A DNA stretch of 64,000 nt from CAVZXS01 sp963779325 (lineage in GTDB: Bacteria > Bacteroidota > Bacteroidia > Chitinophagales > Chitinophagaceae), in NCBI GenBank assembly GCA_963779325.1, contig CAVZXS010000007.1, forward strand, positions 310,001 through 374,000, in the 5' to 3' direction. Made by a program: the position numbers and the translations under genes. The notes under the pieces are model-generated. The model did not search any database. It worked only from the letters and a program-made list of their open reading frames with translations, and was not told the origin of the DNA. The stretch's first letter is position 1; every line of letters starts with the position of its first letter. This document shows positions 34,070-41,383 of this stretch, in pieces.

Positions 34070-34891
34070 ATGAATGAATTTGAGAAAATAACGGAAAGAC
34101 CCAGTAAGTACCGCCACCTGGAGAAAATGTCGGTGAATGAATTATTAGTAAATATTAACCGGGAAGATAAAACGGTAGCCGATGCGGTGGAAAAAGTAAT
34201 TCCCGACATTGAAAAATTAATAGAAGCCGTCAGTGATAAAATGTTGGCCGGCGGCCGTTTGTTTTATGTAGGAGCAGGCACCAGCGGCCGTTTGGGTATT
34301 GTAGATGCCAGTGAGTGTCCGCCTACCTACGGCGTACCTTACGGATTGGTAGTAGGTGTTATTGCCGGTGGCGAAAAAGCCATTACCGAATCAGTAGAGA
34401 ATGCGGAAGACAGTAAGGAAGAAGGTTGGAAGGATTTGGTAAAGCATAATGTGAGCGATAAAGATGTAGTAATAGGTTTAGCGGCAAGCGGTACTACGCC
34501 GTATGTCATAGGTGCGTTGGAAGCATGCAGGAAAAGAGGAATTGTAACCGGCAGTATTACGAATAACCCCGGCTCGCCGTTAACACAGGTAGCCGATTAT
34601 CCCGTCGCTATTGAAGTAGGCCCCGAGTTTGTAACGGGCAGTACGCGTATGAAAAGCGGTACCTCTCAAAAATTAGTATTGAATATGATTTCTACCGCCG
34701 TAATGATACAATTGGGCAGGGTAGAAGATAACAAAATGGTAAACATGCAGCTCAGCAATGATAAGTTGGTTGACCGCGGTGTACGGATGCTGATGGAAAA
34801 ATTAAAGATGGATAATTATGAAAAAGCTAAAGAAACTTTGTTGAAATTCGGCACCGTGAAAAAAGCAATGGAGAACCATGCACAATATTGA
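34070..34891 (+). CDS. murQ: N-acetylmuramic acid 6-phosphate etherase
   Basis: Cleaves the D-lactyl ether of MurNAc-6-phosphate to GlcNAc-6-phosphate and lactate in cell-wall recycling. The SIS domain has LFYVGAGTSGRLGIVDASECPPTYG (phosphosugar site), VIGLAASGTTPYVIGALE, and ITNNPGSPL. The C-terminal GPEFVTGSTRMKSGTSQKLVLNMISTAVMIQLG is the MurQ signature. The opening ITERPSKYRHLEKMSVNELL is characteristic. Length 273 is typical. It lies downstream of an amino-sugar kinase and overlaps the following gene by 14 bases, so all three are one operon. Confidence 0.95.
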   Translation: MNEFEKITERPSKYRHLEKMSVNELLVNINREDKTVADAVEKVIPDIEKLIEAVSDKMLAGGRLFYVGAGTSGRLGIVDASECPPTYGVPYGLVVGVIAGGEKAITESVENAEDSKEEGWKDLVKHNVSDKDVVIGLAASGTTPYVIGALEACRKRGIVTGSITNNPGSPLTQVADYPVAIEVGPEFVTGSTRMKSGTSQKLVLNMISTAVMIQLGRVEDNKMVNMQLSNDKLVDRGVRMLMEKLKMDNYEKAKETLLKFGTVKKAMENHAQY

Positions 34892-35444
34892 ACCTTTTTA
34901 TAATTGGCGCCATATTTATACAAGCGAAGAAGATGAACGTTCGCCTTTTTACGGGCAGGTTTATTCTGAATTTCAATTCACCAATACGGTTTATAACTAT
35001 TATATACACCCCCAGTGGGATGAGTTTGGCAGCCGTACGCTTTACTTAAAAGTATTGATGGCCGATTACGAAGAGAAATATATTGTGGTTGAATTATTGG
35101 GCGAATGGAACGACGCTATAGAAAACGATATAATGGAACTGAAGCGGGAAGTGATGGATAAATTTATGGCGGAGGGCATTTATAAATTTATCTTAATCAC
35201 CGAAAATGTATTGAACTACCACAGCAGCGAAGCTGATTATTACCAGGAATGGTTTGAAGAAGTAACCGATGAAGGCGGCTGGATAGTGAGCCTGAATATG
35301 CCGGAACAAACCAAGCATGATTTTACCAAAGCCAAGTTGAATTATTATGTAGAACTGATGGAGTTGGATAACTGGCGGGTGTATAAGCCGTTTCATTTGT
35401 TTAAAAAAATTGATGAGCAGCTTACGAAAAGGATAAAAGAGTGA
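34878..35444 (+). CDS. Conserved hypothetical protein translationally coupled to murQ
   Basis: A 188-residue acidic cytoplasmic protein, no signal or membrane helix. It has aromatic and acidic-rich segments (YNWRHIYTSEEDERSPFYG, YYIHPQWDEFGSRTLYLKVLMADYEEKYIVVELLGEWND) and a C-terminal LELMELDNWRVYKPFHLFKKI-like helix. The first 14 bases overlap the end of murQ, so translation is probably coupled. I do not recognise a family; the operon position points to amino-sugar or envelope metabolism, which is inference only. Confidence 0.75.
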   Translation: MHNIEPFYNWRHIYTSEEDERSPFYGQVYSEFQFTNTVYNYYIHPQWDEFGSRTLYLKVLMADYEEKYIVVELLGEWNDAIENDIMELKREVMDKFMAEGIYKFILITENVLNYHSSEADYYQEWFEEVTDEGGWIVSLNMPEQTKHDFTKAKLNYYVELMELDNWRVYKPFHLFKKIDEQLTKRIKE

Positions 35445-35538
35445 ACGATGGAATTTGAGAAGGGTATTTTTCGGGCCTGTTCGAAGAACTTTGTCCAAGA
35501 TTATTTGTTTAAAAAGATATAATCCGGCGTTTCGATGT

Positions 35539-35546
35539 TATTTTTG
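35539..35546 (+). promoter_or_regulatory. Minus-7 element of sdhC
   Basis: TATTTTTG fits TAnnTTTG and lies 32 bases before ATG 35579. The nearest TTTG (35504-35507) is too far upstream for a normal spacing. Confidence 0.4.
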
Positions 35547-35578
35547 CCGCACATTTTACAACCACATAGTCTGCGTAT

Positions 35579-36268
35579 ATGAATTGGATACAACTGTTTA
35601 CATCTTCCGTAGGAAAAAAAATAGTAATGGCATTGACCGGATTGTTTTTGATAACATTCCTTATTGTGCATGCGGGTATTAACGCCTGTATATGGGCCAA
35701 TGACGGCGGTGTAATGTTTAACAAAGCGGCTCATTTTATGGGCAGCACCGTTGTTATTCGTGTGATGGAGATTGGTCTTTTCCTCGGTATCTTTTTGCAT
35801 ATCATACAAGGATATATGCTGGAGTATCAAAACCGCAGCAAAAGGAAAATAGGTTACAATGTAAACTTAGGTAGCAAGGGCAGCAAATGGTACAGTCGCA
35901 GCATGGGGCTTTTGGGAACCATACTATTAATATTCTTTATTATTCACTGGTATCATTTCTGGATTCCATCACGGTTCACCGGTGTACCCGGGCCCGAGAT
36001 GGAATTGGAAGGCGGTAAACACGTTCATAACGTATTTGCATTGATGCAAATAACTTTTCAGGAATTGTGGGTAGTGATTGTGTATGTGTTGGCTTGCTTC
36101 TCTTTGTGCTGGCATTTAATTCATGGTTTTCAGAGTGCATTCAGAACAGTAGGTGTAAGCAATCAGAAATATGTGGGGCTGGTAAAAAATATTGGTATCG
36201 GTTATGCTGTAATTATTTCATTGGCATTTGCCATGATGCCGGTAAGTATGTATTTGGGATGGGTGTAA
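35579..36268 (+). CDS. sdhC: Succinate dehydrogenase cytochrome b subunit
   Basis: Membrane anchor of complex II, b558-type single-subunit form used by Bacteroidota (no separate sdhD). It has 229 residues and five hydrophobic helices (about 15-33, 60-80, 108-128, 158-178, 203-222). Candidate heme ligands are histidines in LIVHAGIN, FLHIIQGYMLEYQNR, FFIIHWYHFWIP, HVHNVFALM and CWHLIHGFQSAFRTVG. It carries quinone chemistry for SdhA and SdhB, encoded downstream. A palindromic element separates it from sdhA. Confidence 0.93.
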   Translation: MNWIQLFTSSVGKKIVMALTGLFLITFLIVHAGINACIWANDGGVMFNKAAHFMGSTVVIRVMEIGLFLGIFLHIIQGYMLEYQNRSKRKIGYNVNLGSKGSKWYSRSMGLLGTILLIFFIIHWYHFWIPSRFTGVPGPEMELEGGKHVHNVFALMQITFQELWVVIVYVLACFSLCWHLIHGFQSAFRTVGVSNQKYVGLVKNIGIGYAVIISLAFAMMPVSMYLGWV

Positions 36269-36269
36269 C

Positions 36270-36365
36270 CCCTTGTCCCCCTAAAGGGGGCTTGCCGGAA
36301 CACAAAACAACTTATTTGAAGATGTTGACAAACCCCGAAGGTCTGCCCGACTAAGTCATTCAGGC
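36270..36365. repeat. GC-rich palindromic repeat between sdhC and sdhA
   Basis: Starts with CCCCC-TAAA-GGGGG (36277-36290) and ends with a CCCCGAAGG...GGCGGGGG inverted pair (about 36331-36362). It is the same texture as palindromes at 25783, 27849 and 28393. It splits the sdhC-sdhA spacer (174 bases) and may act as processing or attenuation structure. Confidence 0.6.
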
Positions 36366-36442
36366 GGGGGTTAAATGTTAATAGCTCCGGGAAAACGCGG
36401 AGAAAGAAATAAAAATCTTTTCAATCATTGTAATAAGTGATT

Positions 36443-38422
36443 ATGCTTAATTCAAAAATTCCTCAAGGTGCAGCATTGGACCAAAAGTGGACGGACTACA
36501 AAGGTCATTGCAAATTGGTAAACCCGGCCAATAAAAGAAAATTAGAAATTATAGTAGTTGGTACCGGTTTGGCCGGCGCTTCAGCTGCTGCTGCATTGGG
36601 CGAGTTGGGTTATAAGGTAAAAGCATTTTGTTTTCAGGACAGTCCGCGTCGTGCACACAGTATTGCGGCGCAGGGCGGTATTAATGCAGCTAAAAATTAT
36701 CAGAATGACGGCGACTCTGTCTTTCGTTTGTTTTATGATACTGTAAAAGGCGGCGACTATCGTGCAAGAGAAAGTAATGTTCATCGCTTGGCCGAAGTAA
36801 GTGTAAATATTATTGATCAATGTGTAGCGCAGGGTGTTCCTTTTGCAAGAGAGTACGGGGGATTATTAAATAACCGTTCTTTCGGCGGTACACAGGTGAA
36901 AAGAACTTTTTATGCTGCGGGCCAAACAGGTCAGCAATTATTGATAGGCGCTTACCAGGCATTGGAAAGACAAGTTGCATTGGGCAATGTAAAAATGTAT
37001 GCACGTCATGAAATGCTGGATGTAGTGGTGATTGATGGCAAGGCACGCGGTATTATTTGCCGCAATTTGGTAAACGGCGAATTGGAACGGCACTTTGGTC
37101 ATTCCGTTTTGCTTTGCACCGGCGGTTATGGCAATGTATTTTATTTAAGTACCAATGCCATGGGCAGCAATGTAACGGCGGCTTGGAAAGCGCATAAGAA
37201 AGGTGCGATGTTTGCCAACCCATGTTTTACACAAATACATCCTACCTGCATTCCCGTTAGCGGCGATCATCAGAGTAAATTGACATTGATGAGTGAAAGC
37301 TTGCGAAACGACGGAAGAATATGGGTGCCGAAAAATAAAGGCGATAAAAGAAAAGCGAATGATATACCCGAAGAAGAAAGAGATTATTATTTGGAGAGAA
37401 GATACCCGGCCTTTGGTAACCTGGTGCCGAGAGATGTAGCATCGAGAGCTGCTAAAGAAAGGTGCGATGCGGGTTATGGCGTGGGTACTACAGGCCAAGC
37501 TGTGTATTTAGATTTTAAATTTAATCTTATAAATAAATACGGAAAAGCGGAAGCTAACAAAAGAGGAATTGATAATGCCGATGAAGCAACCTTGCAGGCA
37601 TTGGGTAAGGAAGTAGTGAAAGAAGAATACGGTAACCTGTTTGATATGTACGAAAAAATAACAGGCGAAAATCCGTATGAAGTACCGATGCGCATTTTCC
37701 CGGCGGTACATTATACTATGGGCGGTCTTTGGGTTGATTATGAATTAATGACTACGGTAAAAGGTTTATACGCACTGGGTGAAGCCAATTTCAGCGATCA
37801 CGGCGCCAATCGTCTTGGTGCATCTGCATTGATGCAGGGCTTAGCAGATGGCTATTTTGTAATTCCTTATACCATGGGTAATTATTTGGCTGATGAAATT
37901 GCAACCAAACCCATCTCTACCGATGATCCGGCTTTTGTACAGGCAGAAAAAGCGGTAGCCGACAGGATTAATCAATTAATGAATATAAAAGGAAAGCAAA
38001 CGGTAGAAAGCTTTCATAAACGCTTGGGAAAAATAATTTGGGAAAAATGCGGTATGGCCCGGAGTGCGGAAGGATTGAAACAGGCCATTGCGGAAGTACA
38101 GGCATTGAAGAAAGAATTTTGGAGCGATGTAAAAATTCCGGGTGAGATAAATGAAATGAATCCTGAATTGGATAAAGCAAACAGGGTAGCCGATTTTATA
38201 GAGTTGGGTGAATTGATGTGCAAAGATGCATTGGACAGAAATGAAAGTTGCGGCGGTCATTTTAGAGAAGAGAGTCAGACGGAAGAAGGCGAAGCCAAAC
38301 GTGATGATGAACATTATGCATATGTAGCTGCTTGGGAATTTAAGGCCGAACATGAATGGGAGTTACATAAAGAAGCATTGGAGTTTGAAGTAGCGAAACC
38401 GAGTCAGAGAAGCTACAAATAA
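36443..38422 (+). CDS. sdhA: Succinate dehydrogenase flavoprotein subunit
   Basis: Covalent-FAD subunit oxidising succinate to fumarate, 659 residues from ATG 36443 (a GTG two codons upstream is possible). FAD-binding VVGTGLAGASAAAALGELGY, the flavinylated histidine in RAHSIAAQGGINAAKNY, the substrate loops HPTCIPVSGDHQSKLTLMSESLRNDG and active-site RYPAFGNLVPRDVASRAAKERC, and the C-terminal capping MGGLWVDYELMTTVKGLYALGEANFSDHGANRLGASAL are present. Two-electron transfer passes to SdhB. The sdhB gene lies 475 bases further, separated by an S23-type gene. Confidence 0.96.
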   Translation: MLNSKIPQGAALDQKWTDYKGHCKLVNPANKRKLEIIVVGTGLAGASAAAALGELGYKVKAFCFQDSPRRAHSIAAQGGINAAKNYQNDGDSVFRLFYDTVKGGDYRARESNVHRLAEVSVNIIDQCVAQGVPFAREYGGLLNNRSFGGTQVKRTFYAAGQTGQQLLIGAYQALERQVALGNVKMYARHEMLDVVVIDGKARGIICRNLVNGELERHFGHSVLLCTGGYGNVFYLSTNAMGSNVTAAWKAHKKGAMFANPCFTQIHPTCIPVSGDHQSKLTLMSESLRNDGRIWVPKNKGDKRKANDIPEEERDYYLERRYPAFGNLVPRDVASRAAKERCDAGYGVGTTGQAVYLDFKFNLINKYGKAEANKRGIDNADEATLQALGKEVVKEEYGNLFDMYEKITGENPYEVPMRIFPAVHYTMGGLWVDYELMTTVKGLYALGEANFSDHGANRLGASALMQGLADGYFVIPYTMGNYLADEIATKPISTDDPAFVQAEKAVADRINQLMNIKGKQTVESFHKRLGKIIWEKCGMARSAEGLKQAIAEVQALKKEFWSDVKIPGEINEMNPELDKANRVADFIELGELMCKDALDRNESCGGHFREESQTEEGEAKRDDEHYAYVAAWEFKAEHEWELHKEALEFEVAKPSQRSYK

Positions 38423-38459
38423 TTTGAAAATTTGAAAATGCGGTAATTTGATAATTGAG
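38423..38459. repeat. 8-base array upstream of the S23 gene
   Basis: Begins at the sdhA stop: AATTTGAA units at 38421 and 38429, AATTTGAT at 38445, then AATTGAGT. AATTTGATAATT (38445-38456) is the exact reverse complement of 38874-38885 on the other side of the gene. Confidence 0.8.
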
Positions 38460-38482
38460 TACTGCTTTATAATTTTTAAATT

Positions 38483-38833
38483 ATGAGAAACGATAAACAA
38501 AATGTAATTGTTGAAAAAACTATTAATTTTTCAATTGATGTTATCAAATTTTGCGAAGCTCTTGAAAATAACAGGAAGTATATTGTTGCGAGGCAACTGT
38601 TGCGTTCTGCCACATCAATAGGGGCTAATGTTTTTGAAGCACAAAATGCTGAAAGCAAAGCTGATTTTATTCATAAAATGAAGATCGCAGCTAAAGAAGC
38701 CGACGAAACTCTATATTGGTTGATACTTTGCGAAAAAAGCGAGACCTATAAGTTCGAACCTAAGCTTAAAAATGATTTGGAAGATGTGATAAGGATTTTA
38801 TCTAAGATTATTTCATCTTCTAAATTGAAATAG
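38483..38833 (+). CDS. Four-helix bundle protein (S23/23S rRNA IVS type)
   Basis: A 116-residue all-helical protein that resembles the S23 family first seen in intervening sequences of 23S rRNA. The visible pattern is INFSIDVIKFCEALENNRKYIVARQLLRSATSIGANVFEAQNAESKADFIHKMKIAAKEADETLYWLILCEKSE, with SIGANVxEA and ADFxxKxxIAxKEAxExxYWL that I take as the family core. Such proteins form pentamers; related small proteins (bAvd) work with diversity-generating reverse transcriptases, but no RT is visible here. The gene sits between sdhA and sdhB and is bracketed by inverted 8-base arrays. It is not required for the operon's enzyme, so it is likely an insertion. Confidence 0.85.
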   Translation: MRNDKQNVIVEKTINFSIDVIKFCEALENNRKYIVARQLLRSATSIGANVFEAQNAESKADFIHKMKIAAKEADETLYWLILCEKSETYKFEPKLKNDLEDVIRILSKIISSSKLK

Positions 38834-38850
38834 AAATTTTGACTTCGGTC

Positions 38851-38886
38851 ATTATCAAATTTTCAAATTATCGAATTATCAAATTG
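38851..38886. repeat. 8-base array downstream of the S23 gene, inverted orientation
   Basis: Units ATTATCAA, ATTTTCAA, ATTATCGA, ATTATCAA in phase 8. It contains AATTATCAAATT (38874-38885), reverse complement of 38445-38456, and TTTTCAAATT (38860-38869), reverse complement of the AATTTGAAAA at 38421-38430. Transcripts could pair across the gene. Confidence 0.8.
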
Positions 38887-38897
38887 TTATACGATTT

Positions 38898-39659
38898 ATG
38901 GAACATACAAGTATCAACCTTACATTAAAAATCTGGAAACAAAAGAACGCCAAGTCTGTCGGCCGGTTTGAAACCTATTCGGTAAATGATATTTCAACGG
39001 AGATGTCGTTTTTGGAAATGCTGGATGTGCTGAATGAAAAATTGATTACCGAGGGTAAGGACCCCATCGCTTTTGACCACGATTGCCGCGAAGGTATTTG
39101 CGGCTCTTGCTCTATGGTTATTGATGGTAATCCCCACGGTCCTTGGAGAGCAAACACTACTTGCCAGTTGCACATGCGGGCATTTAAAGACGGCGATACC
39201 ATTACTATCGAACCCTGGAGAGCCAACTCATTCCCGGTAATAAAAGATTTGATGGTGGACAGAACCGCTTTTGACCGAATTATACAAGCCGGCGGTTATA
39301 TTTCGGTAAACACGGGTAATGCTGTAGATGCCAATGCGATGCCTGTGGAAAAAGAAAAGGCGGATGCGGCTTTTGCAGCAGCGGCCTGTATCGGTTGCGG
39401 CGCCTGTGTGGCGGCTTGTAAAAATTCCTCAGCCATGTTGTTTGTATCGGCCAAGATTTCGCATTTATCGTTACTACCGCAGGGTAAGCCCGAAAGCAAG
39501 AAACGTGTAATAAGTATGGTAGCTCAAATGGATAAGGAAGGCTTTGGTAGCTGTACCAATACGGGAGCCTGCGAGGCGGTTTGTCCCAAAGAAATCTCCA
39601 TAACAAATATTGCGAGGCTGAACAGGGAATACCTGGCGGCGGCGTTGGTTAGCGAGTAA
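38898..39659 (+). CDS. sdhB: Succinate dehydrogenase iron-sulfur subunit
   Basis: Electron wire between SdhA and SdhC, 253 residues. The 2Fe-2S cluster is bound by CREGICGSC and CQLHM-type cysteine positions. The C-terminal 4Fe-4S and 3Fe-4S clusters are in CIGCGACVAACKNSSA and CTNTGACEAVCPKEI. Length is that of Bacteroidota SdhB. The upstream array and S23 gene separate it from sdhA, so expression may depend on read-through over 475 bases. Confidence 0.95.
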   Translation: MEHTSINLTLKIWKQKNAKSVGRFETYSVNDISTEMSFLEMLDVLNEKLITEGKDPIAFDHDCREGICGSCSMVIDGNPHGPWRANTTCQLHMRAFKDGDTITIEPWRANSFPVIKDLMVDRTAFDRIIQAGGYISVNTGNAVDANAMPVEKEKADAAFAAAACIGCGACVAACKNSSAMLFVSAKISHLSLLPQGKPESKKRVISMVAQMDKEGFGSCTNTGACEAVCPKEISITNIARLNREYLAAALVSE

Positions 39660-39969
39660 GTCATAGCAGGTATTTAAGAAGTAAGTATAAATAGTTTATA
39701 AAGTATATAAAGATTAGTACAGGCTTGCTTTTCAGCTGATCCTGTTCTTGCCGGTTGCACCTTATTCAACCATCTTTTTTTACTGCGATGCTGCCTTGGC
39801 GGTATCCGTTATTTTACGATTCGGCCCGACCCGCCTCATCCGTTCATTATTAGTTAATAAATAAATATTCCCCGGCCGGCCCCGGTGGATAGAAATATCG
39901 CTTATATTTGAATCCAATTCTATCCGCCCCTTTGAAAAGCAGTGTTATATAATGCTATAACTGCTTTTT
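39660..39969. other. Intergenic region with start-proximal hairpin
   Basis: After sdhB comes a degenerate AAGTA/TATAAAG stretch (39680-39715), then unique sequence with no gene. An inverted repeat (left arm 39935-39949, right arm 39956-39968, AAAAGCAGT...CTGCTTTT, two-base bulge) ends in a T5 run directly before ATG 39970. Confidence 0.55.
39935..39969 (+). terminator. Terminator-like hairpin touching the next start codon
   Basis: A 13-bp stem with a two-base bulge and TTTTT before ATG 39970. As there is no upstream gene nearby on this strand except sdhB, it may end the sdh message or control the following gene. Confidence 0.45.
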
Positions 39970-41160
39970 ATGGTTAAATTTTTACTTTTCTCTTTTATTG
40001 GCCTTCAACTATCCCTGTCACTGGCTGCCCAGCACCAATTGCATCATACATCAAGCGGTAAAATAATTGATACTTATCTCGGCGAGGTTGACTCCAACGT
40101 ACTGCTCAGCCGGATTAATGAAAAATTCAGGTATCGGATTTCTCCAAACAGCCCCGATACGTTGTTGGTTAATTATACTTCGTACAATAATAACGGGCAG
40201 CTTAAAGAGAGTATAGCAGGTGAAGATATTGAGAATGATTTTGTAGAATCTTACAGGGGCTATTCATACATTAACGAAAATACTTTTCAAATAAAAGAGA
40301 TTTTTAATATTCCTACCTATTCAATTTACAAAAACAGGTTCCTGAAAAAATATGATTTGGTAGATTATGCTAATTTCAACGGCGTATTAAAAATTAAATA
40401 CCCTGTCGAAGAAAATAAGCAAATCAATATTACAAGCGTTTACAAACTTTCTGACGGTAAAAAATTTCTTTCGGTAAGCGATTACGATAAAAATGAGAAT
40501 CATTTATTGGCAACGAGCTATTGGAATATCAGTTTCCCCAATAATTTTTCTTACATAAAAAAAGCGGATACCTTGAGGGAAAAAGGTTTTATGTTTCTTA
40601 CGTCGCCTTACCCCGGTAATGATACGTATATTGAAAGAAGAAAGATTGATACATTGACCGGCAATATGGTTGAATATGTTTTGAAATCTGTTGTGCCTGT
40701 AGAAAATGAAATTCCTTTTTATTATAAAGTAACCTGCGAGTACAACAAGGAAGGTAATGAGACAAGAATAGTAAAATACATTCAAAATGATTCTACTGTT
40801 TTGGCATCGGAAAATTTTGTTTATAAATACGGTATACACCTGCAGGAGCATCAAATTGACAGCGACCCCCGTCACCCGGGTTTTGAAGAGGTGAATATTT
40901 ACAGAAACGGAATGGTTGTAGAAAAAATTCAGGATAATTTTGCAGAGCAGCAGGGAATAAATATTTATTACTCTTATGATGAAAACGGCCTCCTCGAAAA
41001 AGAAGACGTGTATGTAAATAAAGAGTTTCAATATACCGATCTGCACTTTTATACTTTTAACTCAGGCCGCAGGGTAAAAGAAAAAAAGAAATTGTTTGAT
41101 CGCAAAAAGCAAACTAAGAATTCTTACGCTGTATTTAGTAAATACAATAATTCGAACTGA
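39970..41160 (+). CDS. Secreted hypothetical protein
   Basis: A 396-residue protein with a clear signal peptide (MVKFLLFSFIGLQLSLSLAAQ, cleavage near residue 20). The rest is predominantly beta with repeated tyrosine- and asparagine-rich strands of the pattern seen in YD-like proteins (SYNNNGQLKESIAGE, CEYNKEGNETRIVKYIQND, YYSYDENGLLEKEDVYVN). No T9SS signal is seen, so it is periplasmic or outer-membrane associated. It has no recognisable enzyme motif. Its start codon abuts a hairpin. Confidence 0.75.
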   Translation: MVKFLLFSFIGLQLSLSLAAQHQLHHTSSGKIIDTYLGEVDSNVLLSRINEKFRYRISPNSPDTLLVNYTSYNNNGQLKESIAGEDIENDFVESYRGYSYINENTFQIKEIFNIPTYSIYKNRFLKKYDLVDYANFNGVLKIKYPVEENKQINITSVYKLSDGKKFLSVSDYDKNENHLLATSYWNISFPNNFSYIKKADTLREKGFMFLTSPYPGNDTYIERRKIDTLTGNMVEYVLKSVVPVENEIPFYYKVTCEYNKEGNETRIVKYIQNDSTVLASENFVYKYGIHLQEHQIDSDPRHPGFEEVNIYRNGMVVEKIQDNFAEQQGINIYYSYDENGLLEKEDVYVNKEFQYTDLHFYTFNSGRRVKEKKKLFDRKKQTKNSYAVFSKYNNSN

Positions 41161-41383
41161 AAATCTCTCCCGCAAGACTGCTTTCACTGATTTATTCATT
41201 AACTTTTATAGGAAAACGGGACACTATGTACCCGTTCCGGTTGCAGCTATAATCCTCAATTTACAGTCTATTCTACATCAAATCTGCACCAAACAGCCTG
41301 CTTATCAGGATAATTAACGGGGGTTGCTAAAATAAACGCAATAAATGCCCCGATTTTACGATTTTGAATAAAACTTACTGTTT

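Noticed and set aside
38483..38833. Diversity-generating retroelement accessory (Avd) gene
   Set aside because: The S23/Avd fold fits, but no reverse transcriptase, template repeat or variable repeat is visible.
41096..41317. Short open frame after the secreted protein at 39970
   Set aside because: It overlaps the end of that gene in another frame and shows no coding features.
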